From assembly GCA_003519485.1 (NCBI GenBank), contig DOWQ01000140.1:1-9251 (forward strand): a stretch of 9,251 bases of DNA, read 5' to 3'. Below are positions 1 through 6,817 of this stretch, piece by piece. This stretch comes from Streptomyces sp. (GTDB taxonomy: Bacteria > Actinomycetota > Actinomycetes > Streptomycetales > Streptomycetaceae). The notes beneath the pieces were generated by a model that was not told the DNA's origin, did not search any database, and saw nothing but the letters and a program-made list of their open reading frames with translations. Position 1 is the first letter of the stretch. The number at the start of each line of letters is the position of its first letter. The position numbers and the translations under genes were made by a program.

Positions 1-556
1 CGACTCCGAGCGGGGGCAGCGGTCCGCGCCGCCGCCCGGACTCGGCACGGCCGCCGCCGGACCGTCGCACTCCGGGCCCCGGCTGGACCTGCGCAGCCCG
101 GCGCACCGCACCGAGCGCGAGTTGCTGAAGCTCGCCCTCCAGCATCCGGAGCTGGTCGCCCCGACGTTCGACGCGTACGGCACGGACGAGTTCACCGCCC
201 CGCCGTACGCCGTCGTGCGCCGCGCGATCGAGGATGCCGGGGGAGTGACCGGCGCGGGCGAGGACTACCTCGCCCGGGTCCGCGATGTCGCCCCCGACGA
301 CGTCGTGCGGTCGCTCGTCACCGAGCTGGCCGTCGAGACGATCCACAGCAAGCACGTGGACGAGGTCTACGCGGGCGTGCAGCTGGTGCAGGTGCGGCTG
401 CGGGCCGTCGACCGCCGCGTCACCGACATCCGCGGCAGCCTCCAGCGGCTGGGCGCCCAGGCCGACCCGGAGCACATCGCCGCCGTGCAGAACGAGCTGT
501 GGGTGCTCCAGCAGTACGGCCAGTCGCTCCGCGAACGCGGCGCCGCCGCGCTGTAG
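1..556 (+). CDS. dnaG: DNA primase DnaG, C-terminal part (5' end outside window)
   Basis: The reading frame is open from base 2 and ends at TAG 554-556, giving the last 184 residues. DnaG makes RNA primers on the lagging strand; this part is the C-terminal helicase-binding region that docks on DnaB at the fork. Visible features are a low-complexity Pro/Gly/Ser linker (about residues 1-30), then a helical domain starting around HRTERELLKLAL, with FTAPPYAVVRRAIE, VTELAVETI and a C-terminal long helix ending ELWVLQQYGQSLRERGAAAL. These match actinobacterial DnaG tails as I know them. The zinc-binding and TOPRIM catalytic domains lie upstream of the window. A sigma factor follows in the same direction about 475 bp downstream, recalling the dnaG-rpoD association of other bacteria. 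Identification is confident; nothing looks broken. Confidence 0.93.
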   Translation, partial: DSERGQRSAPPPGLGTAAAGPSHSGPRLDLRSPAHRTERELLKLALQHPELVAPTFDAYGTDEFTAPPYAVVRRAIEDAGGVTGAGEDYLARVRDVAPDDVVRSLVTELAVETIHSKHVDEVYAGVQLVQVRLRAVDRRVTDIRGSLQRLGAQADPEHIAAVQNELWVLQQYGQSLRERGAAAL

Positions 557-559
557 CCG

Positions 560-653
560 CGGCCCGTACGGAGCCGTGACCGGACTCCGTGCCGGAGCTG
601 TGACCGGGGCCCGCACGGAGCTGTGACCGGAGTCCGGGCGGCGGTGCGACCGG
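560..653. repeat. Degenerate tandem repeat, four units of 23-24 bp
   Basis: A 15-base core CGGAGCYGTGACCGG occurs at 569-583, 593-607 and 616-630; copies 2 and 3 are identical and copy 1 differs by one base. A fourth copy at 639-653 matches 12 of 15 bases. The cores end at 583, 607, 630 and 653, so the period is 24, 23 and 23. The array starts four bases after the dnaG stop codon. The core is not itself palindromic. It could be a minisatellite, a set of protein-binding sites roughly two helical turns apart, or part of the dnaG 3' end. Function is not known to me. Confidence 0.6.
585..620 (+). terminator. Possible hairpin downstream of dnaG
   Basis: CTCCGTGC (585-592) pairs perfectly with GCACGGAG (613-620) around a 20-base loop. 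A competing 9-bp pairing joins CCGGACTCC (580-588) to GGAGTCCGG (629-637). There is no T-tract, so this is at best a weak or factor-assisted terminator. Both pairings could arise simply from the repeats in GC-rich DNA. Confidence 0.22.
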
Positions 654-929
654 GCCCGCGCCCGTGCTCCGGCCGGTCCCGCAACACTGTCCCGCAGGCC
701 TCCGGACCACCCTCCGGCCCGCCCCGTGCCGCCCTCCGGCCGGGTGTTCCCAGGACTTCCGGCTGTGTCCGCGCAGGTGTGACCGCCCGGGAACGCCGCG
801 TGACGCCGCCGTGCAGAAACTGGGCGCACACCCCTCGTGGCGAGCGTGCGTCGTGCCCCACACTGGTGTGCGGTGCCTGAGTCCTCGGAGCGCGGCGGGT
901 CCGGTCGAGCGGTTCCGGAATCCCCGCGG

Positions 930-955
930 ATCCGTTCAACACGCACGGAACGGAT
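930..955. promoter_or_regulatory. 8-bp inverted repeat upstream of the sigma factor gene
   Basis: ATCCGTTC (930-937) and GAACGGAT (948-955) are perfect inverted copies separated by 10 bases. They lie 77-102 bases before the chosen GTG start. A second palindrome, TTCCGGAA (913-920), sits just upstream. The location suits an operator or a leader hairpin, but no regulator can be named from sequence alone. Confidence 0.3.
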
Positions 956-1018
956 GGCGGCCCCGGCCGCAGCCGTTCCGCCGTCGCCGGACGTCCCCGC
1001 CCCGGCAGCGATCACCCT

Positions 1019-1023
1019 GGAGG
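1019..1023 (+). promoter_or_regulatory. Ribosome binding site for the hrdA-like gene
   Basis: A perfect GGAGG lies 8 bases before GTG 1032. The in-frame alternatives, GTG 837 and ATG 954, lack a comparable site. This decides the start. Confidence 0.7.
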
Positions 1024-1031
1024 TCGCCCCC

Positions 1032-2303
1032 GTGCAGACCCGGACCCTGACCGGAACGGCGGACAAGGTGCCGCCGCAGACGGTCCCGCCGCGTCATCCC
1101 GAGGTGACCGCCGACCGGCCTCCCGCGCAGCCGCCGCCCGTCGAGGAGGCAGCCGCCGGGGAGCCGGCCCTGGAACCGGAACTCCTGCACCCCGCCCGCG
1201 AGCCGGGGCTCCCTGAGGCCGTGGCGGAGGTTATGACCGAGGCCGTGACAGAGGCCCAACTGCTGGAGCCGGCCCGGGAGTCCGAGATCGCGGAACCACC
1301 CTCGGAACCGGAACCGGAGCCGGAGCCCGCCCCGGAGTCCAAGCCCGAGGCGGAACGGCGCAGACGCGCCGCCCTGCGGGCCGACACGGGCGGCCCCTCG
1401 TCCGATCTGTTCCGCCAGTATCTGCGCGAGATCGGCCGCATCCCGCTGCTCTCGGCCGCCGAGGAGGTCGACCTCGCCCGCCGGGTGGAGGCCGGGCTGT
1501 TCGCCGAGGAGAAGCTCGGCCGGTTCCCCGAACTCGACTCCCAGCTCGCCGTCGACCTCGACAAGCTCGTCGTGCTGGGGCGGATGGCCAAGCGCCGGCT
1601 CATCGAGGCCAACCTGCGGCTCGTGGTCTCCGTCGCCAAGCGCTACGTCGGCCGCGGCCTGACCATGCTCGACCTGGTGCAGGAGGGCAACCTCGGGCTG
1701 ATCCGCGCCGTCGAGAAGTTCGACTACGCCCGCGGCTACAAGTTCTCCACGTACGCGACCTGGTGGATCCGGCAGGCCATGTCCCGCGCTCTCGCCGACC
1801 AGGCCCGCACCATCCGGGTGCCCGTCCATGTCGTCGAGCTGATCAACCGGGTCGTACGGGTGCAGCGCCGGATGCTCCAGGAGCGGGGCTACGAGCCGAC
1901 CGCCGAGGAGGTCGCCGGCCAGCTCGATCTGCTCCCCGAGCGGGTCGGCGAAGTCCTGCGACTCGCCCAGGAACCGGTGTCCCTGCACGCTCCGGTCGGC
2001 GAGGAGGACGATGTCGCGCTCGGTGACCTCATCGAGGACGGTGACGCGACCTCCCCGGTCGAGTCCGCCGCCTTCCTCCTGCTCCGCGAGCATCTGGACG
2101 CCGTGCTCTCCACGCTCGGTGAGCGGGAACGCAAGGTCGTGCAGCTCCGCTACGGCCTCGTCGACGGCCGGGCCCGCACTCTCGAGGAGATCGGCGGGAT
2201 CTTCGGCGTGACCCGCGAGCGGATACGGCAGATCGAGTCCAAGACCCTCAGCAAGCTCCGCGACCACGCCTTCGCGGACCAGCTGCGCGGCTACCTGGAC
2301 TGA
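1032..2303 (+). CDS. hrdA: RNA polymerase sigma-70 factor, group 2, HrdA-like
   Basis: This sigma factor directs RNA polymerase to -10/-35 promoters. From GTG 1032 the protein has 423 residues. An acidic Pro/Glu-rich N-terminus (about 1-110, with EPEPEPEP at 92-99) replaces a canonical region 1.1. Region 1.2 follows (DLFRQYLREIG, 125-135). Region 2 covers about 187-260 with the core-binding LDLVQEGNLGL and the promoter-melting YKFSTYATWWIRQAM. Region 3 is about 262-345 and region 4 about 350-415 with the helix-turn-helix VTRERIRQIESK (393-404). The non-conserved insert between 1.2 and 2 is short. It resembles HrdB but is clearly not the principal sigma factor, and its place downstream of dnaG is what I recall for hrdA in Streptomyces. 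An upstream start at 954 would add 26 residues. Family certain; the hrdA assignment is strong but rests partly on context. Confidence 0.88.
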   Translation: MQTRTLTGTADKVPPQTVPPRHPEVTADRPPAQPPPVEEAAAGEPALEPELLHPAREPGLPEAVAEVMTEAVTEAQLLEPARESEIAEPPSEPEPEPEPAPESKPEAERRRRAALRADTGGPSSDLFRQYLREIGRIPLLSAAEEVDLARRVEAGLFAEEKLGRFPELDSQLAVDLDKLVVLGRMAKRRLIEANLRLVVSVAKRYVGRGLTMLDLVQEGNLGLIRAVEKFDYARGYKFSTYATWWIRQAMSRALADQARTIRVPVHVVELINRVVRVQRRMLQERGYEPTAEEVAGQLDLLPERVGEVLRLAQEPVSLHAPVGEEDDVALGDLIEDGDATSPVESAAFLLLREHLDAVLSTLGERERKVVQLRYGLVDGRARTLEEIGGIFGVTRERIRQIESKTLSKLRDHAFADQLRGYLD

Positions 2304-2344
2304 TCCCTCCCCGGCCCCGGGCCACCGCCTCCCCGCCCCGGCCC

Positions 2345-4312
2345 TCAGTCCACCTCGGCGACGGCCTCCGCGAACTGTGCCGCGTACAGCCGCGCGTAGG
2401 CGCCGCCCGCCGCCAGCAACTCCGCGTGCGTGCCCTGTTCGACGATCGCGCCGGACTCCATCACCAGAATCGCGTCGGCGTCACGGATCGTGGACAGCCG
2501 GTGCGCGATGACGAAGCTCGTACGGCCGTGGCTGAGCGTGGCCATGGCCCGCTGGATCAGCACCTCGGTGCGGGTGTCGACGGAGCTCGTCGCCTCGTCC
2601 AGCACCAGGATCACCGGGTCGGAAAGGAACGCCCGTGCGATCGTGAGCAGTTGCTTCTCGCCGGCGCTGACGCCGGTGCCCTCGTCGTCGATCACCGTGT
2701 CGTAGCCGTCGGGCAGCGTACGGATGAACCGGTCGGCGTGCGCCGCCCGCGCGGCCTCCTCGACCCGTTCGCGGCTCGCGCCCTCCGCCCCGTAGGCGAT
2801 GTTCTCCGCGATCGTGCCGCCGAACAGCCAGGTGTCCTGGAGGACCATGCCGATGCCGGACCGCAGTTCCTCGCGCGGGAGCGTGGCGATGTCCGTCCCG
2901 TCCAGGATGATCCGGCCGCCCGTCACCTCGTAGAACCGCATCAGCAGATTGACGAGCGTCGTCTTGCCCGCGCCGGTCGGACCGACGATGGCGACGGTCT
3001 GCCCGGGCTCGACGGACACCGAGAGACCCTCGATGAGCGGCTTCTCCGGGTCGTAGCGGAACGAGACGTTCTCCAGCGCGACCCGGCCGCGCGGGCCGGT
3101 ACTCCGCGCGGGCGTCGGGGACTCCGGGTCGGGCTCCTGCTCCGGCGCGTCCAGGAGTTGGAACACGCGCTCGGCCGAGGCGACCCCGGACTGCACCAGG
3201 TTGGCCATGCTCGCCACCTGTGTCAGCGGCTGGCTGAACTGCCGCGAGTACTGGACGAAGGCCTGGACGTCGCCGATCGACAGCGCCCCGGACGCCACCC
3301 GCAGCCCGCCGACGACCGCCACCAGCACGTAGTTCAGGTTGCCGATGAACATCATCGACGGCTGGATGATCCCGCTGATGAACTGCGCCCGGAACCCCGA
3401 CCGGTACAGCGCCTCGTTCTGCTCGCGGAAGGCCGCCGCCGACTCCTGCTGCCGGCCGAACACCTTCACGAGCGCGTGCCCGGTGTACATCTCCTCGATG
3501 TGCGCGTTCAGCTTGCCGGTGGTCTTCCACTGCGCCACGAACTGCGGCTGCGCCCGCTTGCCGACGGCCGTCGCGACGACCACCGACACCGGCACCGTGA
3601 GCAGCGCGATCAGCGCCAGCAGCGGTGAGATCCAGAACATCATCGCCAGCACCCCGACGATGGTGAGCAGCGAGTTCACGATCTGCCCCATGGTCTGCTG
3701 GAGCGTCTGCGCGATGTTGTCGATGTCGTTGGTGGCCCGGCTCAGCACCTCGCCGCGCGGCTGGCGGTCGAAGTACGAGAGCGGCAGCCGGGACAGCTTC
3801 GCCTCGATGTCCTCGCGCATCCGGAAGACCGTGCGGTTGACGGCGAGGGCGGCCAGCCGGCCCTGCACGACGCCGAACAGGCCGGAGGCCGCGTAGATCG
3901 CCAGCACGGCCAGCAGCACCACGCCCACCGCGCCGAAGTCGATGCCCCGCCCCGGCGTGAACTCCATGGCGGCCAGCATGTCGGCGATGTCCCCGTCGCC
4001 CGTACGGCGCGCGTTCTCCACCGCCTCGGCCCTGGACATGCCCTCCGGCAGCTGCCGGCCGACGACGCCCGCGAAGATCAGGTCGGTGGCGCGGCCGAGA
4101 CAGCGGGGGCCGAGCACGGAGAGGGTGATGCTCGCCATGCCCATGACCAGCACGGCGTACAGCACGGCGCGTTCGGGCCGGAGCCGGCGCAGCACCCGGC
4201 GCCCGGAGCCCTTGAAGTCCATGGAGCGCTCGACCGGGCCGCCCAGCATCCGGGCCGGTCCCGGCGGGAGCGGCGGTGGGCGGCGTACGGCCGGTGCCTG
4301 CGGGGTGGTCAC
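2345..4312 (-). CDS. ABC exporter, canonical-ATPase half (permease-ATPase fusion)
   Basis: A 655-residue half-transporter. It has an N-terminal membrane domain (about 45-375) with hydrophobic segments near 48-67, 128-150, 212-248 and 312-340, and a nucleotide-binding domain (about 408-650). Motifs are A-loop Y420, Walker A GPTGAGKTT (444-452), Q-loop Q492, Walker B ILVLDE (568-573) with catalytic Glu573, and switch His604. Its signature is VSAGEKQ (548-554) rather than LSGGQ. In heterodimeric exporters such as TM287/288, the subunit with intact Walker B and switch His carries the altered signature, as here. A loop of about 45 residues separates the first two membrane segments. The GTG start overlaps the stop of the upstream gene by four bases (GTGA), and GGAGG sits at 4321-4317, so the two are translationally coupled. 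It is probably a drug, lipid or peptide exporter; the substrate cannot be told from sequence. Confidence 0.93.
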   Translation of the reverse strand: MTTPQAPAVRRPPPLPPGPARMLGGPVERSMDFKGSGRRVLRRLRPERAVLYAVLVMGMASITLSVLGPRCLGRATDLIFAGVVGRQLPEGMSRAEAVENARRTGDGDIADMLAAMEFTPGRGIDFGAVGVVLLAVLAIYAASGLFGVVQGRLAALAVNRTVFRMREDIEAKLSRLPLSYFDRQPRGEVLSRATNDIDNIAQTLQQTMGQIVNSLLTIVGVLAMMFWISPLLALIALLTVPVSVVVATAVGKRAQPQFVAQWKTTGKLNAHIEEMYTGHALVKVFGRQQESAAAFREQNEALYRSGFRAQFISGIIQPSMMFIGNLNYVLVAVVGGLRVASGALSIGDVQAFVQYSRQFSQPLTQVASMANLVQSGVASAERVFQLLDAPEQEPDPESPTPARSTGPRGRVALENVSFRYDPEKPLIEGLSVSVEPGQTVAIVGPTGAGKTTLVNLLMRFYEVTGGRIILDGTDIATLPREELRSGIGMVLQDTWLFGGTIAENIAYGAEGASRERVEEAARAAHADRFIRTLPDGYDTVIDDEGTGVSAGEKQLLTIARAFLSDPVILVLDEATSSVDTRTEVLIQRAMATLSHGRTSFVIAHRLSTIRDADAILVMESGAIVEQGTHAELLAAGGAYARLYAAQFAEAVAEVD

Positions 4313-4321
4313 GCCGCCTCC
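4309..4321 (-). promoter_or_regulatory. GTGA start/stop overlap with internal ribosome binding site
   Basis: On the minus strand GGAGG (4321-4317), four bases, then GTGA (4312-4309). The GTG starts the downstream ABC gene and the TGA ends the upstream one. This implies translational coupling and near-equal synthesis of the two subunits. Confidence 0.8.
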
Positions 4322-6075
4322 TGTTCGGTGAGCTGGGAGAGCACGATCTCCCGGTAGGTCGCGTTGTCCGCCATCAGCTCGCGGTGGGTGCCCGAGCCGA
4401 CGACGCGGCCCTCGTCGAGGACGAGGATCCGGTCGGCCTCGCGGATGGTGCTCACCCGCTGGGCGACGATCAGTACGGTCGCCCCGGCCGTCTCCCGGGC
4501 GAGCGCGGCCCGCAGCGCCGCGTCGGTGGCGTAGTCGAGGGCGGAGAAGGAGTCGTCGAACAGGTAGATCTCCGGCCGCCGTACGAGCGCGCGGGCGATG
4601 GCGATCCGCTGCCGCTGGCCGCCCGACACATTGCCGCCGCCCTGCGCGATCGACGCCCCGAGCCCGGACCCGGCGGTGCCCTCCTCGCCGAGCCGTTCCA
4701 CGAAGTCGCGGGCCTGGGCGGTCTCCAGGGTCTGCCACAGCTCCTCGTCGGTCGCTTCCGGATTGCCGTAGCGCAGGTTGGAGGCGACGGTTCCGGAGAA
4801 AAGGTACGGCTTCTGCGGGACCAGCCCCACCGTCTCGGCCAGCAGGGCCGGGTCCAGCCTCCGTACGTCCACGCCGTCGACGAGCACCGCGCCCTCCGTC
4901 GCGTCGAACAGCCGGGGCACCAGCCCGAGCAGGGTGCTCTTGCCGCTGCCCGTGGAGCCGATCACCGCGGTCGTCTCGCCGGGCCGGGCGGTCAGCGTGA
5001 CGTCGCGCAGCACCATCTCCTCGGCGCCCGGGTAGCGGAAGCCCGCGCCGCGCAGCTCCAGCAGCCCGTGCCGGCGCAGCGAACGGACCGGTTCGGCGGG
5101 CGGCACCACGCCCGACTCGGTGGTCAGCACCTCCTCGACGCGCTCGGCGCAGACCTCGGCGCGGGGCACCATCATGAACATGAAGGTGGCCATCATCACG
5201 GACATCAGGATCTGCATCAGATAGGCGAGGAAGGCGGTGAGCGCGCCGATCTGCATGCCCCCGCTGTCGATGCGCTGTGCGCCGAACCACAGGACCGCGA
5301 CCCCGGCGATGTTCACCACCGTCATCACCAGCGGGAACATCAGTGCCATCAGCCGGCCGGCGCTCAGCGAGACGTCCGTCAGCTCGGTGTTGGCGACGCC
5401 GAAGCGCAGCCGCTCGTAGTCGTCCTTGACGAAGGCCCGGATGACGCGGATGCCGGTGATCTGCTCCCGGAGCACCCGGTTCACCGTGTCGAGACGCTCC
5501 TGCACGGTACGGAACAGCGGCCGCAGCCGGCGGACGACCAGCATCACCAGCAGGCCCAGCACCGGCACCACGGCCAGCAGCAGCGAGGACAGCGGCACGT
5601 CCTGGCCGAGCGCCATGACGACGCCTCCGAGGCACATGATCGGGGCGGTGACCATCAGCGTGAAGGTCATCAGCAGCAGCATCTGGACCTGCTGGACGTC
5701 GTTCGTCGTCCGGGTGATCAGCGACGGCGCCCCGAACCGGCCGACCTCACGGGCCGAGAAGCTCTGCACCCGGTCGAAGACGGCGGCCCGGATGTCCCGG
5801 CCGACGGCCATGGACGTACGGGCGGCGAAGAACACCGCGCCGATCGTGCAGAGCGCCTGGAGCAGGGTGACCGCGATCATCACGCCGCCGAGTTCGACGA
5901 TGTGGCCGGTGTCCCCCTTGACGATGCCGTTGTCGATGATGTCGGCGTTCAGCGTCGGCAGGTAGAGGGCGGCGAGCGTCTGCACGAGCTGGAGCAGCAC
6001 GAGCACGGCGACGGGCCGCCGATACGGGGCGAGATGGGAACGCAGGAGTCGGATCAGCACGCTGACGTCTTTCAT
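4309..6075 (-). CDS. ABC exporter, degenerate-ATPase half (permease-ATPase fusion)
   Basis: A 588-residue half-transporter that pairs with the downstream gene. The membrane domain is about residues 8-305, starting LIRLLRSHLAPYRRP, with the coupling-loop region FGAPSLITRTTNDVQQVQM. The nucleotide-binding domain covers about 338-580. Motifs are Walker A GSTGSGKST (373-381), Q-loop Q421 and a canonical signature VSGGQ (483-487). Walker B is IYLFDD, so Asp508 replaces the catalytic Glu. The switch position is Gln539 (VAQRVSTI) instead of His. These two changes are hallmarks of the degenerate-site subunit in heterodimeric type IV (B-type) exporters. Start: ATG 6075 is chosen, but it lacks a good ribosome binding site. 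GTG 6060, five codons in, would give (V)LIRLLR, a beginning I recall for relatives. The frame is open back to TTG 6252 but has no plausible start there. Confidence 0.92.
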   Translation of the reverse strand: MKDVSVLIRLLRSHLAPYRRPVAVLVLLQLVQTLAALYLPTLNADIIDNGIVKGDTGHIVELGGVMIAVTLLQALCTIGAVFFAARTSMAVGRDIRAAVFDRVQSFSAREVGRFGAPSLITRTTNDVQQVQMLLLMTFTLMVTAPIMCLGGVVMALGQDVPLSSLLLAVVPVLGLLVMLVVRRLRPLFRTVQERLDTVNRVLREQITGIRVIRAFVKDDYERLRFGVANTELTDVSLSAGRLMALMFPLVMTVVNIAGVAVLWFGAQRIDSGGMQIGALTAFLAYLMQILMSVMMATFMFMMVPRAEVCAERVEEVLTTESGVVPPAEPVRSLRRHGLLELRGAGFRYPGAEEMVLRDVTLTARPGETTAVIGSTGSGKSTLLGLVPRLFDATEGAVLVDGVDVRRLDPALLAETVGLVPQKPYLFSGTVASNLRYGNPEATDEELWQTLETAQARDFVERLGEEGTAGSGLGASIAQGGGNVSGGQRQRIAIARALVRRPEIYLFDDSFSALDYATDAALRAALARETAGATVLIVAQRVSTIREADRILVLDEGRVVGSGTHRELMADNATYREIVLSQLTEQEAA

Positions 6076-6196
6076 CGGCTCGGGCCGGGCCGGCCGGGCT
6101 CGGTGGGGCGATCGGAGCCGGTGCGGCGACGGCGCGGTGGCGGTGCACTGGTGTGGCGGTGGCGGTTGGCGGCGGGGTCGGGCGCTGCTTGGCGAG

Positions 6197-6260
6197 GCAG
6201 TGATCGAAAACTTGTGGCAATCCTCCGATATGCTGCCGCCGCCCGTCCTCAAGTCACGGC
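6197..6260 (-). promoter_or_regulatory. AT-richer leader/promoter region of the ABC exporter genes
   Basis: Between the deaminase stop and the first ABC gene lie 279 bases with no gene. Within them, 6197-6260 is distinctly less GC-rich than its surroundings, as promoter regions often are here. On the minus strand it reads TTGAGG (6252-6247), then ATATC, then a perfect GGAGG (6226-6222). No ATG or GTG follows that GGAGG at usable distance. TTGAGG with a -10 around 6232-6226 is only a weak promoter candidate. The remainder (6076-6196) is G-rich with nothing recognisable. Confidence 0.3.
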
Positions 6261-6292
6261 AAAACCCCCGCTCTTACGCGCTGGGCGTAGCG
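6261..6292 (-). terminator. Candidate intrinsic terminator after the deaminase
   Basis: On the minus strand CGCT-ACGC (6292-6285), a 5-base loop, then GCGT, a 3-base bulge and AGCG (6279-6269) form a bulged 8-bp stem. GGGG and TTTT (6264-6261) follow. It lies 62 bases past the deaminase stop, before the ABC genes. A separate small hairpin, CGTCGG-GGG-CCGACG, sits at 6312-6326. The bulge and short T run make it weak. Confidence 0.4.
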
Positions 6293-6354
6293 AGCCCGGT
6301 GTGCGGGCCGCCGTCGGGGGCCGACGCGAGCGCCTCCGCTGCCGTCGGTCGGCT

Positions 6355-6768
6355 TCAGCCCGGGTCGAGCTGGTTGTCCGCCCAGACGTAGCTCTTGGGC
6401 AGGAGTTCGGCGATGGGAACGGCGCGGAGCTGGTCCGCCGCGCCGACGATGACTCGCAGGCCGGGGAAGTAGTCGAGGAGGACCTGCCGGCAGCGGCCGC
6501 ACGGCGGCACCACCCCGCGGTCGCGGTCGCCCACGGCGACGACGGTCTCCAGGTCGTACGCGCCCTGCGAGGCGGCCGCGCCGATGACGACGAGCTCCGC
6601 GCAGGGGCCTCCGGTGAAGTGGCAGGCGTTGAGCGCGGTGACGATCCGGCCGTCCCGGGCGCGGGCGGCGGCCGCCATGGTGTGGTTGTCGCCCCGGCAG
6701 CGGGTCCGGGCCGCATGGGCCGCGGCCCGGACGAGTTCGTGGTCCACCGGGTGGTCCGGCGTGGTCAT
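6355..6768 (-). CDS. Cytidine deaminase family protein, blasticidin-S deaminase-like
   Basis: A 137-residue zinc hydrolase that deaminates cytosine nucleosides or related drugs. Zinc ligands are Cys56 in PCAE and Cys90/Cys93 in PPCGRCRQ; Glu58 is the proton shuttle. The run HFTGGPCAELVVIGAA (50-65), the block GVVPPCGRCRQVLLD (85-99) and the tail ELLPKSYVW (121-129) follow fungal blasticidin-S deaminase (BSD of Aspergillus terreus) almost word for word as I remember it. Ordinary tetrameric cytidine deaminases instead have NACYPAGTCAERTA and lack the YVW tail. Length also fits (BSD about 130). ATG 6768 has GGGAG eight bases upstream. The gene starts 50 bases from transposase debris, so part of its upstream region may come from the IS. 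It could instead act on cytidine or deoxycytidine; similar genes occur in streptomycetes that do not make blasticidin. Confidence 0.9.
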   Translation of the reverse strand: MTTPDHPVDHELVRAAAHAARTRCRGDNHTMAAAARARDGRIVTALNACHFTGGPCAELVVIGAAASQGAYDLETVVAVGDRDRGVVPPCGRCRQVLLDYFPGLRVIVGAADQLRAVPIAELLPKSYVWADNQLDPG

Positions 6769-6776
6769 CGTCTCCG

Positions 6777-6781
6777 CTCCC
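6777..6781 (-). promoter_or_regulatory. Ribosome binding site of the deaminase gene
   Basis: GGGAG on the minus strand, eight bases before ATG 6768. It supports that start. Confidence 0.6.
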
Positions 6782-6817
6782 GTACGTCGTCGGGTGAGGG
6801 GACCAGGGTGTTCGTTC

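Larger units (their letters stand above)
557..1031. other. dnaG-hrdA intergenic region
   Basis: A gene-free stretch of 475 bases. Open frames cross it, but none has convincing codon bias, a ribosome binding site or a recognisable product. It contains a tandem repeat immediately after the dnaG stop, a possible hairpin within that repeat, and an 8-bp inverted repeat at 930-955. The sigma factor frame is open upstream of 1032 back to GTG 837. The part before 954 has weaker third-position G/C than the gene body, and I treat it as untranslated. I could not identify a convincing -35/-10 pair. Confidence 0.6.

Noticed and set aside
947..977. An ECF-type promoter (GGAAC ... GTT) before the sigma factor
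   Set aside because: The gap between GGAAC (947-951) and GTT (975-977) is 23 bases rather than the usual 16-17.
837..1031. A longer sigma factor starting at GTG 837 or ATG 954
   Set aside because: Neither start has a good ribosome binding site, the extra codons show weaker G/C at third positions, and GGAGG at ideal spacing precedes GTG 1032. ATG 954 cannot be fully excluded.
936..2267. A long minus-strand open frame opposite the sigma factor
   Set aside because: It is a mirror-frame reading of a well-supported sigma-70 gene, with a repetitive Gly/Leu/Asp/Arg product matching nothing.
2304..2344. A bidirectional terminator between the convergent sigma factor and ABC genes
   Set aside because: The only hairpin is a 4-bp GGCC stem with a 3-base loop (2313-2323) and no T-tract on either strand. 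Termination must happen somewhere near here, but the sequence does not show how.
4313..5635. An N-terminal extension of the 655-residue ABC protein to about 1100 residues
   Set aside because: The added part is a wrong-frame Arg/Ala/Gly-rich reading of the neighbouring ABC gene. GTG 4312 with GGAGG and a GTGA overlap is a far better start.
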